The notes beneath the pieces were generated by a model, which saw only the letters and a list, made by a program, of their open reading frames with translations, was not told the origin of the DNA and did no database searches. From positions 1 to 61,084 of the forward strand of contig QCJE01000005.1 in assembly GCA_003216235.1 (NCBI GenBank): a DNA stretch of 61,084 nucleotides, in the 5' to 3' direction. A program made the position numbers and the translations under genes. Source of the stretch: Pelagibacteraceae bacterium AG-404-P07. Its GTDB lineage: Bacteria > Pseudomonadota > Alphaproteobacteria > Pelagibacterales > Pelagibacteraceae. This document shows positions 8,754 to 17,857 of this stretch, piece after piece (position 1 is the first letter of the stretch; each line of letters starts with the position of its first letter).

Positions 8754-9488
8754 TTAATGGTGTAGATTTAATGCATCATTTAAATAGATACATGTTAAGA
8801 TTGCAAAAACATATGCTTGAAGAAAAGCAACTAAGATCTCCAAACCAGTTAATGCAACCGAAAAACTCAGTGGAAGCCATCCACCAACTATTCCAAGGCT
8901 TATAACAAAGCCTCCGAAAACTTTCATCATAGTATGACCTGCCATCATGTTAGCAAAAAGTCTTACAGACAGACTTATTGGTCTACTTAAGTATGAGATT
9001 ATTTCAATAACTACTATTAAAGGAAGTAATACAATTGGAACTCCACTAGGCACAAATAGTTTTAGATATCCAAAGCCATGTTTAATGAAGCCAATAACTG
9101 TTACTCCAATAAAAATAAATGATGCAAGAACAAATGTTACAATGATATGACTTGTTACTGTAAAAGTGTAGGGTATCATTCCAAACATGTTACAAAAAAG
9201 AACAAACATAAATAATGAAAATATGAAAGAGAAATATGGTTTTGCTTTAGATCCCGCAGTGTCACTAATCATTTTTGAAACAAAGGTATAACTCAATTCA
9301 GCTAAAAGCTGAATTTTACTTGGCAACATCGAATTTTTTTTTGAGCCAATATTAAAAATAATCAAAATAGCTAATGAACTTATAACCATAAACAAACTTG
9401 CATTTGTGAATGAAATATCAAAAGCACCTATTTTAATTTCTGGACCAATTCTGTAAACTTCGAATTGTGTCATTGGGTTTGCTGCCAT
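8754..9488 (-). CDS. atpB: F0F1 ATP synthase subunit a
   Basis: A 244-residue polytopic membrane subunit that forms the proton half-channels against the c-ring. The essential Arg is in SLSVRLFANMMAGH near residue 176. The preceding GFIKHGFGYL and following ALTGLEILVAFLQAYVF segments are conserved in the family. It lies between atpI and atpE in the standard alphaproteobacterial F0 order; no F1 subunit gene is present in the window, as is usual when F0 and F1 operons are split. Confidence 0.96.
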   Translation of the reverse strand: MAANPMTQFEVYRIGPEIKIGAFDISFTNASLFMVISSLAILIIFNIGSKKNSMLPSKIQLLAELSYTFVSKMISDTAGSKAKPYFSFIFSLFMFVLFCNMFGMIPYTFTVTSHIIVTFVLASFIFIGVTVIGFIKHGFGYLKLFVPSGVPIVLLPLIVVIEIISYLSRPISLSVRLFANMMAGHTMMKVFGGFVISLGIVGGWLPLSFSVALTGLEILVAFLQAYVFAILTCIYLNDALNLHH

Positions 9489-9497
9489 AAGTTTTAT

Positions 9498-9773
9498 CTA
9501 TTTTTGCATTTTTTTTGCAGATTTAATTACATTGGATATTCCAGCAACCACCCCTACAAAAAAAAATATTAAAATTAACCAAGGTTTAGTACCAAAGGTC
9601 TTGTCTAAAATAAACCCAATAATTGTCCCTACAGCAACAGCTGACACTAGTTCAGTACTTAGCTTAAAAGCAGCGCCAATTGGTGATGGTTTAGTGTTTT
9701 TATTGACTGAAATTTTACCTAAGATCTTTTTTTTTGCAATCTCTAAGCGAGTTTTAAACGGATCTTTGGACAT
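9498..9773 (-). CDS. atpI: ATP synthase protein I
   Basis: A 91-residue protein with a positively charged N-terminus and two membrane helices (about residues 33-53 and 62-82), including the family pattern TIIGFILDKTFGTKPWLILI. AtpI proteins sit at the head of F0 operons and assist c-ring assembly or Mg uptake. Its position directly upstream of atpB, nine bases away, supports the call. Its start is 15 bases downstream of the smc stop, so the F0 genes may be read from an upstream promoter. Confidence 0.85.
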   Translation of the reverse strand: MSKDPFKTRLEIAKKKILGKISVNKNTKPSPIGAAFKLSTELVSAVAVGTIIGFILDKTFGTKPWLILIFFFVGVVAGISNVIKSAKKMQK

Positions 9774-9788
9774 TATAATTTAATTTAA

Positions 9789-12185
9789 TTAGGCAACCAT
9801 ACTCTCTGCTTTTTGTAAATCAACAGCAACTAATTGGCTTATACCTTTTTCAGGCATAGTAACACCATAAAGCCTGTTCATTTTAGACATAGTTAAAGCA
9901 TGATGGGTAACAATTATAAATTTTGTATTAGTTATTTTTGTTAGTTCTTCAAGCAAGTTACAAAATCTAGTAACATTAGCATCGTCTAGTGGCGCATCCA
10001 CTTCATCAAGCACACAAATTGGAGATGGGTTAGTTAAAAAAACCGCAAAAATTAGTGACAAAGCTGTTAGAGCCTGTTCTCCACCAGATAATAAAGTTAT
10101 GGACTGAAGTCTTTTTCCTGGGGGACTCACAAGCATTTCCAAACCAGCTTCAAGAGGGTCATCTGAATCTACTAATTCGAGTTTTGCATTCCCTCCATTG
10201 AATAATTTTGTATATACTTCATTAAATTTCCTATTAACCTTTTCAAATGCTTCAACTAATCTTTCACGTCCTTTTTGATTGAGCTCGTTTATGCTATCTT
10301 TTAACTTAACTATTGCCTCTACTAAATCAGCACGGTCTTGTTCCATTTTTTTAATTTCAATCTCATATTTATTTGTTTCTTCATCAGCTTTTAAATTTAC
10401 AGAGCCTAGTTTTTCTCTTTCTTGTTTTTTTTTATCTAATAAATCTTCTTGATTTACTGCATCTGGTAAATCTTCTATACCATTAAGATTTGAATTTTCT
10501 AAAATATTTTCTTCGTTCAAATTTAATTCAGAACTAATTCTATCAATCAAATCATTTTTTCTTTTATTAAGCCCTTCAATGGTTGCTCCAGAACTTGCTT
10601 TTCTTTCTCTAATTTGAATTGAATCTTCCTGAACTTTGTTTAATTCATTTCTAAGATTTTCTATTTTTTGATCTGTGTGACTTATTATTTTTTCATTCTC
10701 AACTTTTTCCTTTTCAGAAATTCTAAGGTTTTCAGAAATTTGACCTTTTTTTTCAGCTTGTATTTCCGGCTTATTATCTAATTTTTCTAATTGCAGTATA
10801 AATTTATTTTTTCTTTCGCTGAGTTCATTTACCATTTTTTCTGAATTTGAAAGTAAATTTTTCCAACTATCAATTTCTTTTTCAATAATACTTATTCTTT
10901 CATTTCTTTTAACAGACTCTTTTTTAATATTTTGATTTTTACCAAAACTATCTGCGTATGTATCTATAATTAATTTAATTTTTTCAAGAGCAACTATTGA
11001 CTCTTCATTTTTTTTTTCTTTAATAAGCTCTTTTATTTTTTCGATTTCGTTATTCAATCTATCTTTTGCTGTGACTAAATCTTCATTAGATTTTTTTTCT
11101 GTATCATAATATTTTGAGTCTACTTCGATAAGATCACTTTTTTCTTCTTTAAGTCTTTTTTCATTAGAATTAGCATCAATGATAATTCCTTTTTCTCTTG
11201 AAATATCTTCATCTAATGTTTTAAGAGAGTCTTTAATATTTTCAATTTTATCTTGTGTTCTAGTATTTTCTTCATCGAGGTTTTGAAGTTCTAAATTAAG
11301 CCTTTGTATTTTTGATAAATTTTCAATATTTTTTTCTCTTAATGGATTAATTTTTTCTGTTTCGGACTTGATAAATTGTTCTAATTCAAAAATTTTTTTA
11401 TTAAAATCACTCACCTCATCTTCGGCCTCAGAGTTTATCTCATTTTCAACTCTAATTTCTTTATCAATTTCTAGTAATTTCAAATAATATAAACCAGCTT
11501 CAATTTTTTTTATCTCATCTGAAATATTTTTGTACTTAGTTGCTTCTTCAGCTTGTTTTTGTAGATTAAACAACTGTCTTTCTTGTTGTCTTCTTAATTC
11601 GTCGGCTCTTTTCAAATTATTTTCAGCGGCACCTAATCTAAGTTCTGCTTCGTGCCTTCTTACATGTAAACCAGATATACCTGCTGCTTCTTCTAAAATA
11701 GCTCTTCTATCCGTAGGTTTTGCAGTTACTAGTGCACCTATCCTTCCTTGACTGATCATTGATGGAGAATGAGCTCCAGTCGAAAGATCTGCAAAAAACA
11801 TTTGTGCATCTCTAGCTCTGACTTCTTTATCGTTAATGTAAAATTTTGAACCTTTGTCTTTTTCAATTTTTCTTCTTACACTGACTTCATTAAGCTCACG
11901 ATACTGGATTGGACCCTCGTTATTTTCATTTTTAACAGTTACTGAAACTTCAGCAATATTTTTTGACGCCTTATTAGATGTGCCAGAAAATATTACATCC
12001 TCCATTCCCATACCTCTCATGCTTTTGGCCGATGTTTCTCCCATTACCCATCTTAAAGATTCTACAATGTTAGATTTTCCACATCCATTAGGTCCAACAA
12101 TACCTGTTAAACCATCTTCGATTAAAAAATCGGTTTTATCAGCAAATGATTTAAATCCATTGAGTTGGATTTTTTTAAACTCCAT
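9789..12185 (-). CDS. smc: chromosome segregation SMC ATPase, short form without obvious hinge
   Basis: A 798-residue SMC-type ATPase for chromosome organisation. The N-terminal head has Walker A GPNGCGKS at residues 31-38. The C-terminal head has the LSGGEQ signature at about 699-704, Walker B ICVLDE at about 723-728 and a THHALTM switch His. Between about residues 180 and 620 I see only charged heptad-like coiled coil. The globular hinge with its conserved glycines, expected near the middle, is not recognisable. Bacterial Smc is usually 1,100-1,200 residues, so about 350 are missing. The frame is intact. It follows dsbA- and DUF721-type genes, a common alphaproteobacterial order. Confidence 0.9.
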   Translation of the reverse strand: MEFKKIQLNGFKSFADKTDFLIEDGLTGIVGPNGCGKSNIVESLRWVMGETSAKSMRGMGMEDVIFSGTSNKASKNIAEVSVTVKNENNEGPIQYRELNEVSVRRKIEKDKGSKFYINDKEVRARDAQMFFADLSTGAHSPSMISQGRIGALVTAKPTDRRAILEEAAGISGLHVRRHEAELRLGAAENNLKRADELRRQQERQLFNLQKQAEEATKYKNISDEIKKIEAGLYYLKLLEIDKEIRVENEINSEAEDEVSDFNKKIFELEQFIKSETEKINPLREKNIENLSKIQRLNLELQNLDEENTRTQDKIENIKDSLKTLDEDISREKGIIIDANSNEKRLKEEKSDLIEVDSKYYDTEKKSNEDLVTAKDRLNNEIEKIKELIKEKKNEESIVALEKIKLIIDTYADSFGKNQNIKKESVKRNERISIIEKEIDSWKNLLSNSEKMVNELSERKNKFILQLEKLDNKPEIQAEKKGQISENLRISEKEKVENEKIISHTDQKIENLRNELNKVQEDSIQIRERKASSGATIEGLNKRKNDLIDRISSELNLNEENILENSNLNGIEDLPDAVNQEDLLDKKKQEREKLGSVNLKADEETNKYEIEIKKMEQDRADLVEAIVKLKDSINELNQKGRERLVEAFEKVNRKFNEVYTKLFNGGNAKLELVDSDDPLEAGLEMLVSPPGKRLQSITLLSGGEQALTALSLIFAVFLTNPSPICVLDEVDAPLDDANVTRFCNLLEELTKITNTKFIIVTHHALTMSKMNRLYGVTMPEKGISQLVAVDLQKAESMVA

Positions 12186-12193
12186 GAATTAAA

Positions 12194-12769
12194 TTATATC
12201 AGTTTTTCTAATGATTTTTTTAAATTTTTATAATTTAGAGATTTTTCAAACTTTTCGTTATTAATTATTATCGTAGGAGTAGCATTTATTTTGAATTTTT
12301 TTACACCTTCGATTCGATCATTAAGCACATAATCCTCAATTTCTTTATCATTAACACATTTTTCATAGTTTATGTTAAAACCCTCTTTTTTTATAAATTG
12401 TTTCAAATTATTATTAACTTCCTCGACAGAACTTCCTTTCACCCAAGCTTGTTGATTTGAATATAAACTTTCTAAAATTTCTAGACCCTGTTCACTTTTG
12501 CACTGTGTAATTTTTGAAGCATTTAAGGCTGCTAAGTCTAACGGAAAATGTCTAAATTCTATTTTTACCAAACCTGTATCTATGTAATCTTTTTTGAGTT
12601 GAGGATAAACAACTTTATGGAAATCTGCACAATGACTGCAAGTTAAAGACTCATATACTATTATTACAATTTTAGCATTTTTTTGGCCTGAAATTATACG
12701 ACCAATTTCAGCATTAACATTTATAGTGATGCTAAAAAAAATAAATATTAATAAATAAATTTTTTTCAT
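12194..12769 (-). CDS. DsbA-family thioredoxin-domain protein, exported
   Basis: A 191-residue protein with an N-terminal signal peptide (hydrophobic residues 4-18, ending VNAE), so likely periplasmic. The thioredoxin-fold active site is CSHC in ESLTCSHCADFHK near residue 43. A TPTIIIN cis-proline segment lies near the C-terminus. It resembles alphaproteobacterial DsbA-like disulfide oxidoreductases encoded next to smc. It overlaps the DUF721 gene by four bases and precedes smc by eight. No DsbB partner is visible in the window. Confidence 0.85.
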   Translation of the reverse strand: MKKIYLLIFIFFSITINVNAEIGRIISGQKNAKIVIIVYESLTCSHCADFHKVVYPQLKKDYIDTGLVKIEFRHFPLDLAALNASKITQCKSEQGLEILESLYSNQQAWVKGSSVEEVNNNLKQFIKKEGFNINYEKCVNDKEIEDYVLNDRIEGVKKFKINATPTIIINNEKFEKSLNYKNLKKSLEKLI

Positions 12770-13254
12770 TTTTCTTTGAATACTTTTGTTAGCTCTAATA
12801 AAGATTTTTTAATTTTTTCATTTCTAACACTATCAATTTTTTTTTGATATTTATTTTTTGTCACATTTTTTTTAGATGATTCTGTATTTGTAGGAATTAT
12901 TTGTTCTTCTTCAAAACTTTTAAATTTAATTTTTTCTACAATTGTTTTTCTAAACAAATTATTCATTTTATCCATAATTTCTTTTTTAGAGTATTCTAAA
13001 TCTACTTCATGGCCTCTCTTTACCATTATTAATAAAGTACTTGCTCCAAATTTATTTGAACTTTTAAATGATTTTGGATAACAAAATTTGAAAAGATTTT
13101 CTCCAACTATAAACTTCCAATTATTTAATGTTTCTGAATAAATCTGACCTCTGTTAAAGATCACTTTTTTAATATTTTTTGGCAAAGTGTCTTTAAAGGA
13201 TCTTAAGCCTTGAATGGTACCGTATCTCTGCTTAATATTATTTTTATATTGCAT
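12766..13254 (-). CDS. DUF721 domain protein (DciA-like)
   Basis: A 162-residue protein with the DUF721 pattern NNWKFIVGENLFKFCYPKSF at about residues 45-64, followed by a basic lysine-rich tail. DciA, in the same domain family, assists loading of the replicative helicase DnaB in most bacteria lacking DnaC. The link here is by family only. Its ATG is immediately back-to-back with the mutY ATG (CATATG at 13252-13257), with no intergenic base. It heads the dsbA-smc-atp run on the minus strand. Confidence 0.75.
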   Translation of the reverse strand: MQYKNNIKQRYGTIQGLRSFKDTLPKNIKKVIFNRGQIYSETLNNWKFIVGENLFKFCYPKSFKSSNKFGASTLLIMVKRGHEVDLEYSKKEIMDKMNNLFRKTIVEKIKFKSFEEEQIIPTNTESSKKNVTKNKYQKKIDSVRNEKIKKSLLELTKVFKEK

Positions 13255-14235
13255 ATGAAAGAAAAGATAATAACAAAAAAAATTCTCAAATGGTATGATT
13301 TAAACAAGAGAACTTTACCTTGGCGAAAAGAAGTTTCTTCTCAAAAAAAACAATATTATACATTAATAAGCGAGTTTATGTTGCAACAAACTCAAGTTAC
13401 AACTGTAATTCCTTTTTTTAATAGGTTTATAAAAAATTTACCATCTATTAAGTCTCTTACAAAAGTTAATGAAAAAAAACTAATAAAACTTTGGGAGGGT
13501 CTAGGGTATTATTCTAGAGCAAAAAATCTTAAAAAAACTGCACAAGTTATTATTAAAAATTTTGATGGAAAGTTGCCTGACAATTTTGAAGAATTGTTAA
13601 CACTTCCAGGCATAGGAAATTATACTGCTAATGCAATTTTAGCTATAGCATTTAACAAACCATATATTCCACTAGATGGAAATATTGAAAGAGTTTTAAA
13701 AAGATATCTTTATTTAAAGAAAGAAAAAGAAATTCAGAAAGATAACCTTACACAAAAAAAAACTATATTTGGTACTGCTTCAAGATCCAGTGATTATGCT
13801 CAAGCCCTAATGGAATTAGGAGCCTTGATATGTAAACCAATTAATCCAATATGTGATCAATGTCCGATTAAAAAAGATTGCAAATCTTATATAAAAAAAG
13901 ACTTTAGTTTAACTAAGAGAATTAAAAAAAGTAAAGATAAATATTTTATTCTTAAAGTTTATAAAAAAGATCAAAGATATTTATTAATTAAAAACACTAA
14001 GTTTAATTTTCTAAAAAATTTGTCCATATTTCCTATGAAAGAATTATCTAATCCTAAAAATTTTAATGAAAATTTAAATTTAAAGATGTCTAATATGAAT
14101 ATGAATATAAAAATTCAATATTCAAAAGATAATCAAAAATTTCCATCATCTTATTGGATGGACAGAAACAAATTGGATAGTTACATGTTGCCGTCATTTA
14201 CAAAAAAAGTTGTTCAATATTTAGAGAAAAATTAA
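13255..14235 (+). CDS. mutY: A/G-specific adenine glycosylase
   Basis: A 326-residue base-excision repair glycosylase that removes A opposite 8-oxoG. The catalytic Glu40 is in ISEFMLQQTQ, the helix-hairpin-helix is LPGIGNYTA, and the catalytic Asp141 is in PLDGNIERV. The 4Fe-4S cluster is formed by C-x6-C-x2-C-x5-C in CKPINPICDQCPIKKDC. I use the ATG at 13255, because an upstream in-frame TTG at 13210 would lie inside the divergent DUF721 gene. The stop overlaps the next start as TAATG. Confidence 0.95.
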   Translation: MKEKIITKKILKWYDLNKRTLPWRKEVSSQKKQYYTLISEFMLQQTQVTTVIPFFNRFIKNLPSIKSLTKVNEKKLIKLWEGLGYYSRAKNLKKTAQVIIKNFDGKLPDNFEELLTLPGIGNYTANAILAIAFNKPYIPLDGNIERVLKRYLYLKKEKEIQKDNLTQKKTIFGTASRSSDYAQALMELGALICKPINPICDQCPIKKDCKSYIKKDFSLTKRIKKSKDKYFILKVYKKDQRYLLIKNTKFNFLKNLSIFPMKELSNPKNFNENLNLKMSNMNMNIKIQYSKDNQKFPSSYWMDRNKLDSYMLPSFTKKVVQYLEKN

Positions 14236-15374
14236 TGAAAAAAATTGCTGTAATTGGAGCAGGTATTTCAGGATTATTTATTGCTAACTTGTTTAAAAAA
14301 AAATCAGATTATCAAATTATAGTTTATGAAAAAAATAGCTCAATTAATTTGGAAGAGGGTTATGGAATTCAATTATCAGTGAATAGTATAAAGCTTTTAA
14401 ATCAAATTGAATTTTATAAATTTCAAAACGAAAAAAAGTTTAATCCAGATAAGATAAATTTTTATTCAATCAAAAGTTCAGAAAAAATATGCGATTTAAA
14501 TATCTCGGATTTCAACTCAGAAGACTGTAAGTATACCACTTTGAGAAGGGCAGATTTAATTTCTTTTTTAAAAAAAGATTTAGATAGCTTAATTAAGACC
14601 AATCATAGTATTTCATATATAGATCAAAAAAATCAAAAGATTAAACTTACTTTTGAAAACAATGAAACTTTCGAATGTGATTATTTGATTGTTTCAGATG
14701 GGGTTTTTTCAAAAAGTAAAAATCTTATTTCAAATAACCCATCTCACCCGAGATACAACAATACATTAGCTATTAGAGGGATGATGTCCAATTATTCCAA
14801 AATTGATTACAAAAATATTTCGTTGTTTTTAGGTCCTGATTTTCATCATGTAATTTATCCTGTGAATCCAAATGGTGATTTAAATTTTATAGCAATAATG
14901 AAATATAATCTTTCTCCGGATGAACAAAAAAACTACTCATTATTTAATAATGAAAATTTTATTAAAAGAATTTTAGATAATGTTCCCTTAGAAATGAAAG
15001 AATTTTTAAATGAAATTAAGGAATTAAAGATATTCCCAGTATTTGTTAGTAATAATTTTTTTAAAACAAAAAATAATAATATACATTTTATAGGTGATGC
15101 TTTTTTTGCTTTTCCTCCGTCATTTGCTCAGGGTGCATCTCAATCAATAGAAGGTGCGTATGAATTATTTAAAAGTATAGAAAATAACACAGAAAATAAC
15201 TTTTTAAAAAATAGAGTTAATAAAACTAAAATGGTGAATAACAGATCAAGATTTAATCAATTTATATTTCATTTATCTAATCCTATAACTACATTTTTTA
15301 GAAACATCCTTTTGAAAGGACTTGTTAAAAATAAAAGGTTTTTAAAAAATTATCTCGGCAAAATTTATAGATAA
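14235..15374 (+). CDS. FAD-dependent monooxygenase (UbiH/PHBH-like)
   Basis: A 379-residue flavoprotein. Its N-terminus carries the Rossmann motif GAGISG at residues 8-13, and the conserved second FAD motif is FIGDAFFAFPPSFAQGAS near residues 290-307. This GD...P pattern is typical of aromatic-ring hydroxylases of the UbiH, salicylate hydroxylase and PHBH group. The substrate cannot be read from sequence; ubiquinone hydroxylation or an aromatic-catabolism role are possible. Its start overlaps the mutY stop by one base. It ends three bases before the convergent ccrM end. Confidence 0.75.
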   Translation: MKKIAVIGAGISGLFIANLFKKKSDYQIIVYEKNSSINLEEGYGIQLSVNSIKLLNQIEFYKFQNEKKFNPDKINFYSIKSSEKICDLNISDFNSEDCKYTTLRRADLISFLKKDLDSLIKTNHSISYIDQKNQKIKLTFENNETFECDYLIVSDGVFSKSKNLISNNPSHPRYNNTLAIRGMMSNYSKIDYKNISLFLGPDFHHVIYPVNPNGDLNFIAIMKYNLSPDEQKNYSLFNNENFIKRILDNVPLEMKEFLNEIKELKIFPVFVSNNFFKTKNNNIHFIGDAFFAFPPSFAQGASQSIEGAYELFKSIENNTENNFLKNRVNKTKMVNNRSRFNQFIFHLSNPITTFFRNILLKGLVKNKRFLKNYLGKIYR

Positions 15375-15377
15375 TTT

Positions 15378-16461
<1,084 letters not shown>

Positions 16462-16464
16462 TTA

Positions 16465-16469
16465 GACTC
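16465..16469. promoter_or_regulatory. GANTC site (GACTC) in ccrM leader
   Basis: A GACTC pentamer 19 bases upstream of the ccrM start codon, inside the 120-base gap between rnhB and ccrM. GANTC is the CcrM recognition sequence. In Caulobacter, GANTC sites in the ccrM leader take part in methylation-dependent control. Regulatory use here is inference. Confidence 0.4.
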
Positions 16470-16508
16470 CAAAAAGATTTCAGGGTCAACCTACGATTGA
16501 ATTAATTA

Positions 16509-16513
16509 GATTC
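16509..16513. promoter_or_regulatory. GANTC site (GATTC) upstream of ccrM
   Basis: A second GANTC pentamer in the same rnhB-ccrM gap, about 63 bases upstream of the ccrM start, near where a promoter for ccrM would be expected. No confident -35/-10 pair was recognised beside it. Confidence 0.4.
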
Positions 16514-16551
16514 GATTTGTGTAGGATTTTTTTGAGACAACTAGATATTGT

Positions 16552-16566
16552 GTTTCTACGTGAAAC
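16552..16566. other. small inverted repeat between rnhB and ccrM
   Basis: Five-base arms GTTTC and GAAAC around a five-base centre, ending directly at the rnhB stop codon. On the minus strand no T-run follows, so it is not a convincing intrinsic terminator. It may be an operator half-site pair or chance. Confidence 0.3.
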
Positions 16567-17127
16567 CTATTTATATTTGTTTATTGGTGAAAAAGTTTTT
16601 CTATGATGAGATGTTATTCCTAAATTTTTAATAGCTTTTAAATGCTGTTTAGTTCCATAGCCATAATTTTTATCCCAACAATAACCTTTAAATTTTTTTC
16701 CAAGAGCAGATATCATTTTATCACGAGTAACTTTTGCAATAATAGATGCTGCTGAAATTGATGGTATTTTTTGATCCCCTTTTATCATTGAATTAAGTTT
16801 GTATTTTTTAATTTTTGGCAATTTATTTCCATCTACTAAAACTAATGTAGGTTTTTTTTTTAACTTAACGATAGCTCTTTTCATTGCTAGCAGGCTCGCA
16901 TTTAAAACATTATTTTTTTCAATTTCTTTTACAGATGCTTTACCTATAGACCATATAGAATTCCTTTTAATATATTTTGATAATCTTTCTCTTTTATTTT
17001 TTGTTAATTTTTTTGAGTCTATAAGTATTTTTTTATTTATAGAGTTATTTAGTATTACAGCTGCTGCGTAAACAGGTCCAATTAAACTACCTCTTCCAAC
17101 TTCATCTACCCCAGCAATGATTTTCAT
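16567..17127 (-). CDS. rnhB: ribonuclease HII
   Basis: A 186-residue RNase HII that removes ribonucleotides and RNA primers from duplex DNA. The N-terminus AGVDEVGRGSLIGPV holds the catalytic Asp-Glu pair (residues 6-8), and LVDGNKLP holds another catalytic Asp. The SISAASIIAKVTRD segment near residues 125-138 is a family hallmark. Its start overlaps the uracil-DNA glycosylase stop by one base. With ccrM downstream, the three DNA-processing genes form a unit. Confidence 0.95.
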   Translation of the reverse strand: MKIIAGVDEVGRGSLIGPVYAAAVILNNSINKKILIDSKKLTKNKRERLSKYIKRNSIWSIGKASVKEIEKNNVLNASLLAMKRAIVKLKKKPTLVLVDGNKLPKIKKYKLNSMIKGDQKIPSISAASIIAKVTRDKMISALGKKFKGYCWDKNYGYGTKQHLKAIKNLGITSHHRKTFSPINKYK

Positions 17128-17846
17128 TAAAATTTAATTTTTAGATCTTTAATTTTTTGTCTTATCTTTTTTAAATCTTCCCACGAATGTTTCTTATATT
17201 CAGGATATCTCAATAGATAGGATGGATTAAAAGTAATTAGTAACAGGTAACTTTTATTTTTTATTATAATTTCTTTCCATTTACCTCTTTCATCTGTAAT
17301 TTTATTTTTTGATCCAGTTAGAGCTTCCGTTGCTGTACCACCTAGTAAAATTATGATTTTTGGATCAATTATAGATATATGTTCTTTTAAAAAAACTGAA
17401 TAGCGCTTTATTTCTTGTGATGATGGCTTTCTATCCTCAGGTGGTCTAAAATTTACTGAGTAAGTTTTATAAATATTTTCTAATTTTATATTAATTGCTA
17501 GAAACATTTTTTTTAAGAGATCACCAACTTCACCTTGAAAGGACAAACCAGATTTGTCTTCTTCATACCCGGGAGTCTCACTAATAATCATTATTTGGCT
17601 ATTAATATTACCATCACCAAAAGTTAAATTTTTTGAATTTATTTTTATTTTACAATTTTCGATTGAATTAATTTGTTTTTTAAGCTCTTCGAGTCTTTCA
17701 GATTTTTGACTAAGATCATCATTTTCTGAAATATTTTTGATTTTCATCCTATTTAAAGGCTTCTCACTAAAATTAAAATCTGGCTCTATTATATTGATCA
17801 TTTTTTGAATAGATTTGGAGTTTTGATTTAAGGCTTTTTTAGTCAT
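17127..17846 (-). CDS. uracil-DNA glycosylase, family 4-like, without Fe-S cysteines
   Basis: A 239-residue member of the UDG superfamily. Motif 1 is SETPGYEEDKSGLSFQG (canonical GEAPGxxEDxxGxPFVG), FRPPEDRKP follows, and motif 2 is ITFNPSYLLR. Family 4 enzymes bind 4Fe-4S through four Cys. Here only Cys65 remains; the partners are replaced (K68, the F of NFRPP, and the Y/S around KRYSVF). Loss of the cluster is inferred from motif alignment and may be normal for the alphaproteobacterial branch. The gene starts 11 bases from the divergent TPR gene. Confidence 0.85.
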   Translation of the reverse strand: MTKKALNQNSKSIQKMINIIEPDFNFSEKPLNRMKIKNISENDDLSQKSERLEELKKQINSIENCKIKINSKNLTFGDGNINSQIMIISETPGYEEDKSGLSFQGEVGDLLKKMFLAINIKLENIYKTYSVNFRPPEDRKPSSQEIKRYSVFLKEHISIIDPKIIILLGGTATEALTGSKNKITDERGKWKEIIIKNKSYLLLITFNPSYLLRYPEYKKHSWEDLKKIRQKIKDLKIKF

Positions 17847-17857
17847 AAAGTATATTT

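Noticed and set aside
13210..13254. Upstream extension of mutY from a TTG
   Set aside because: The extra 15 residues overlap the DUF721 gene and are not like MutY N-termini.
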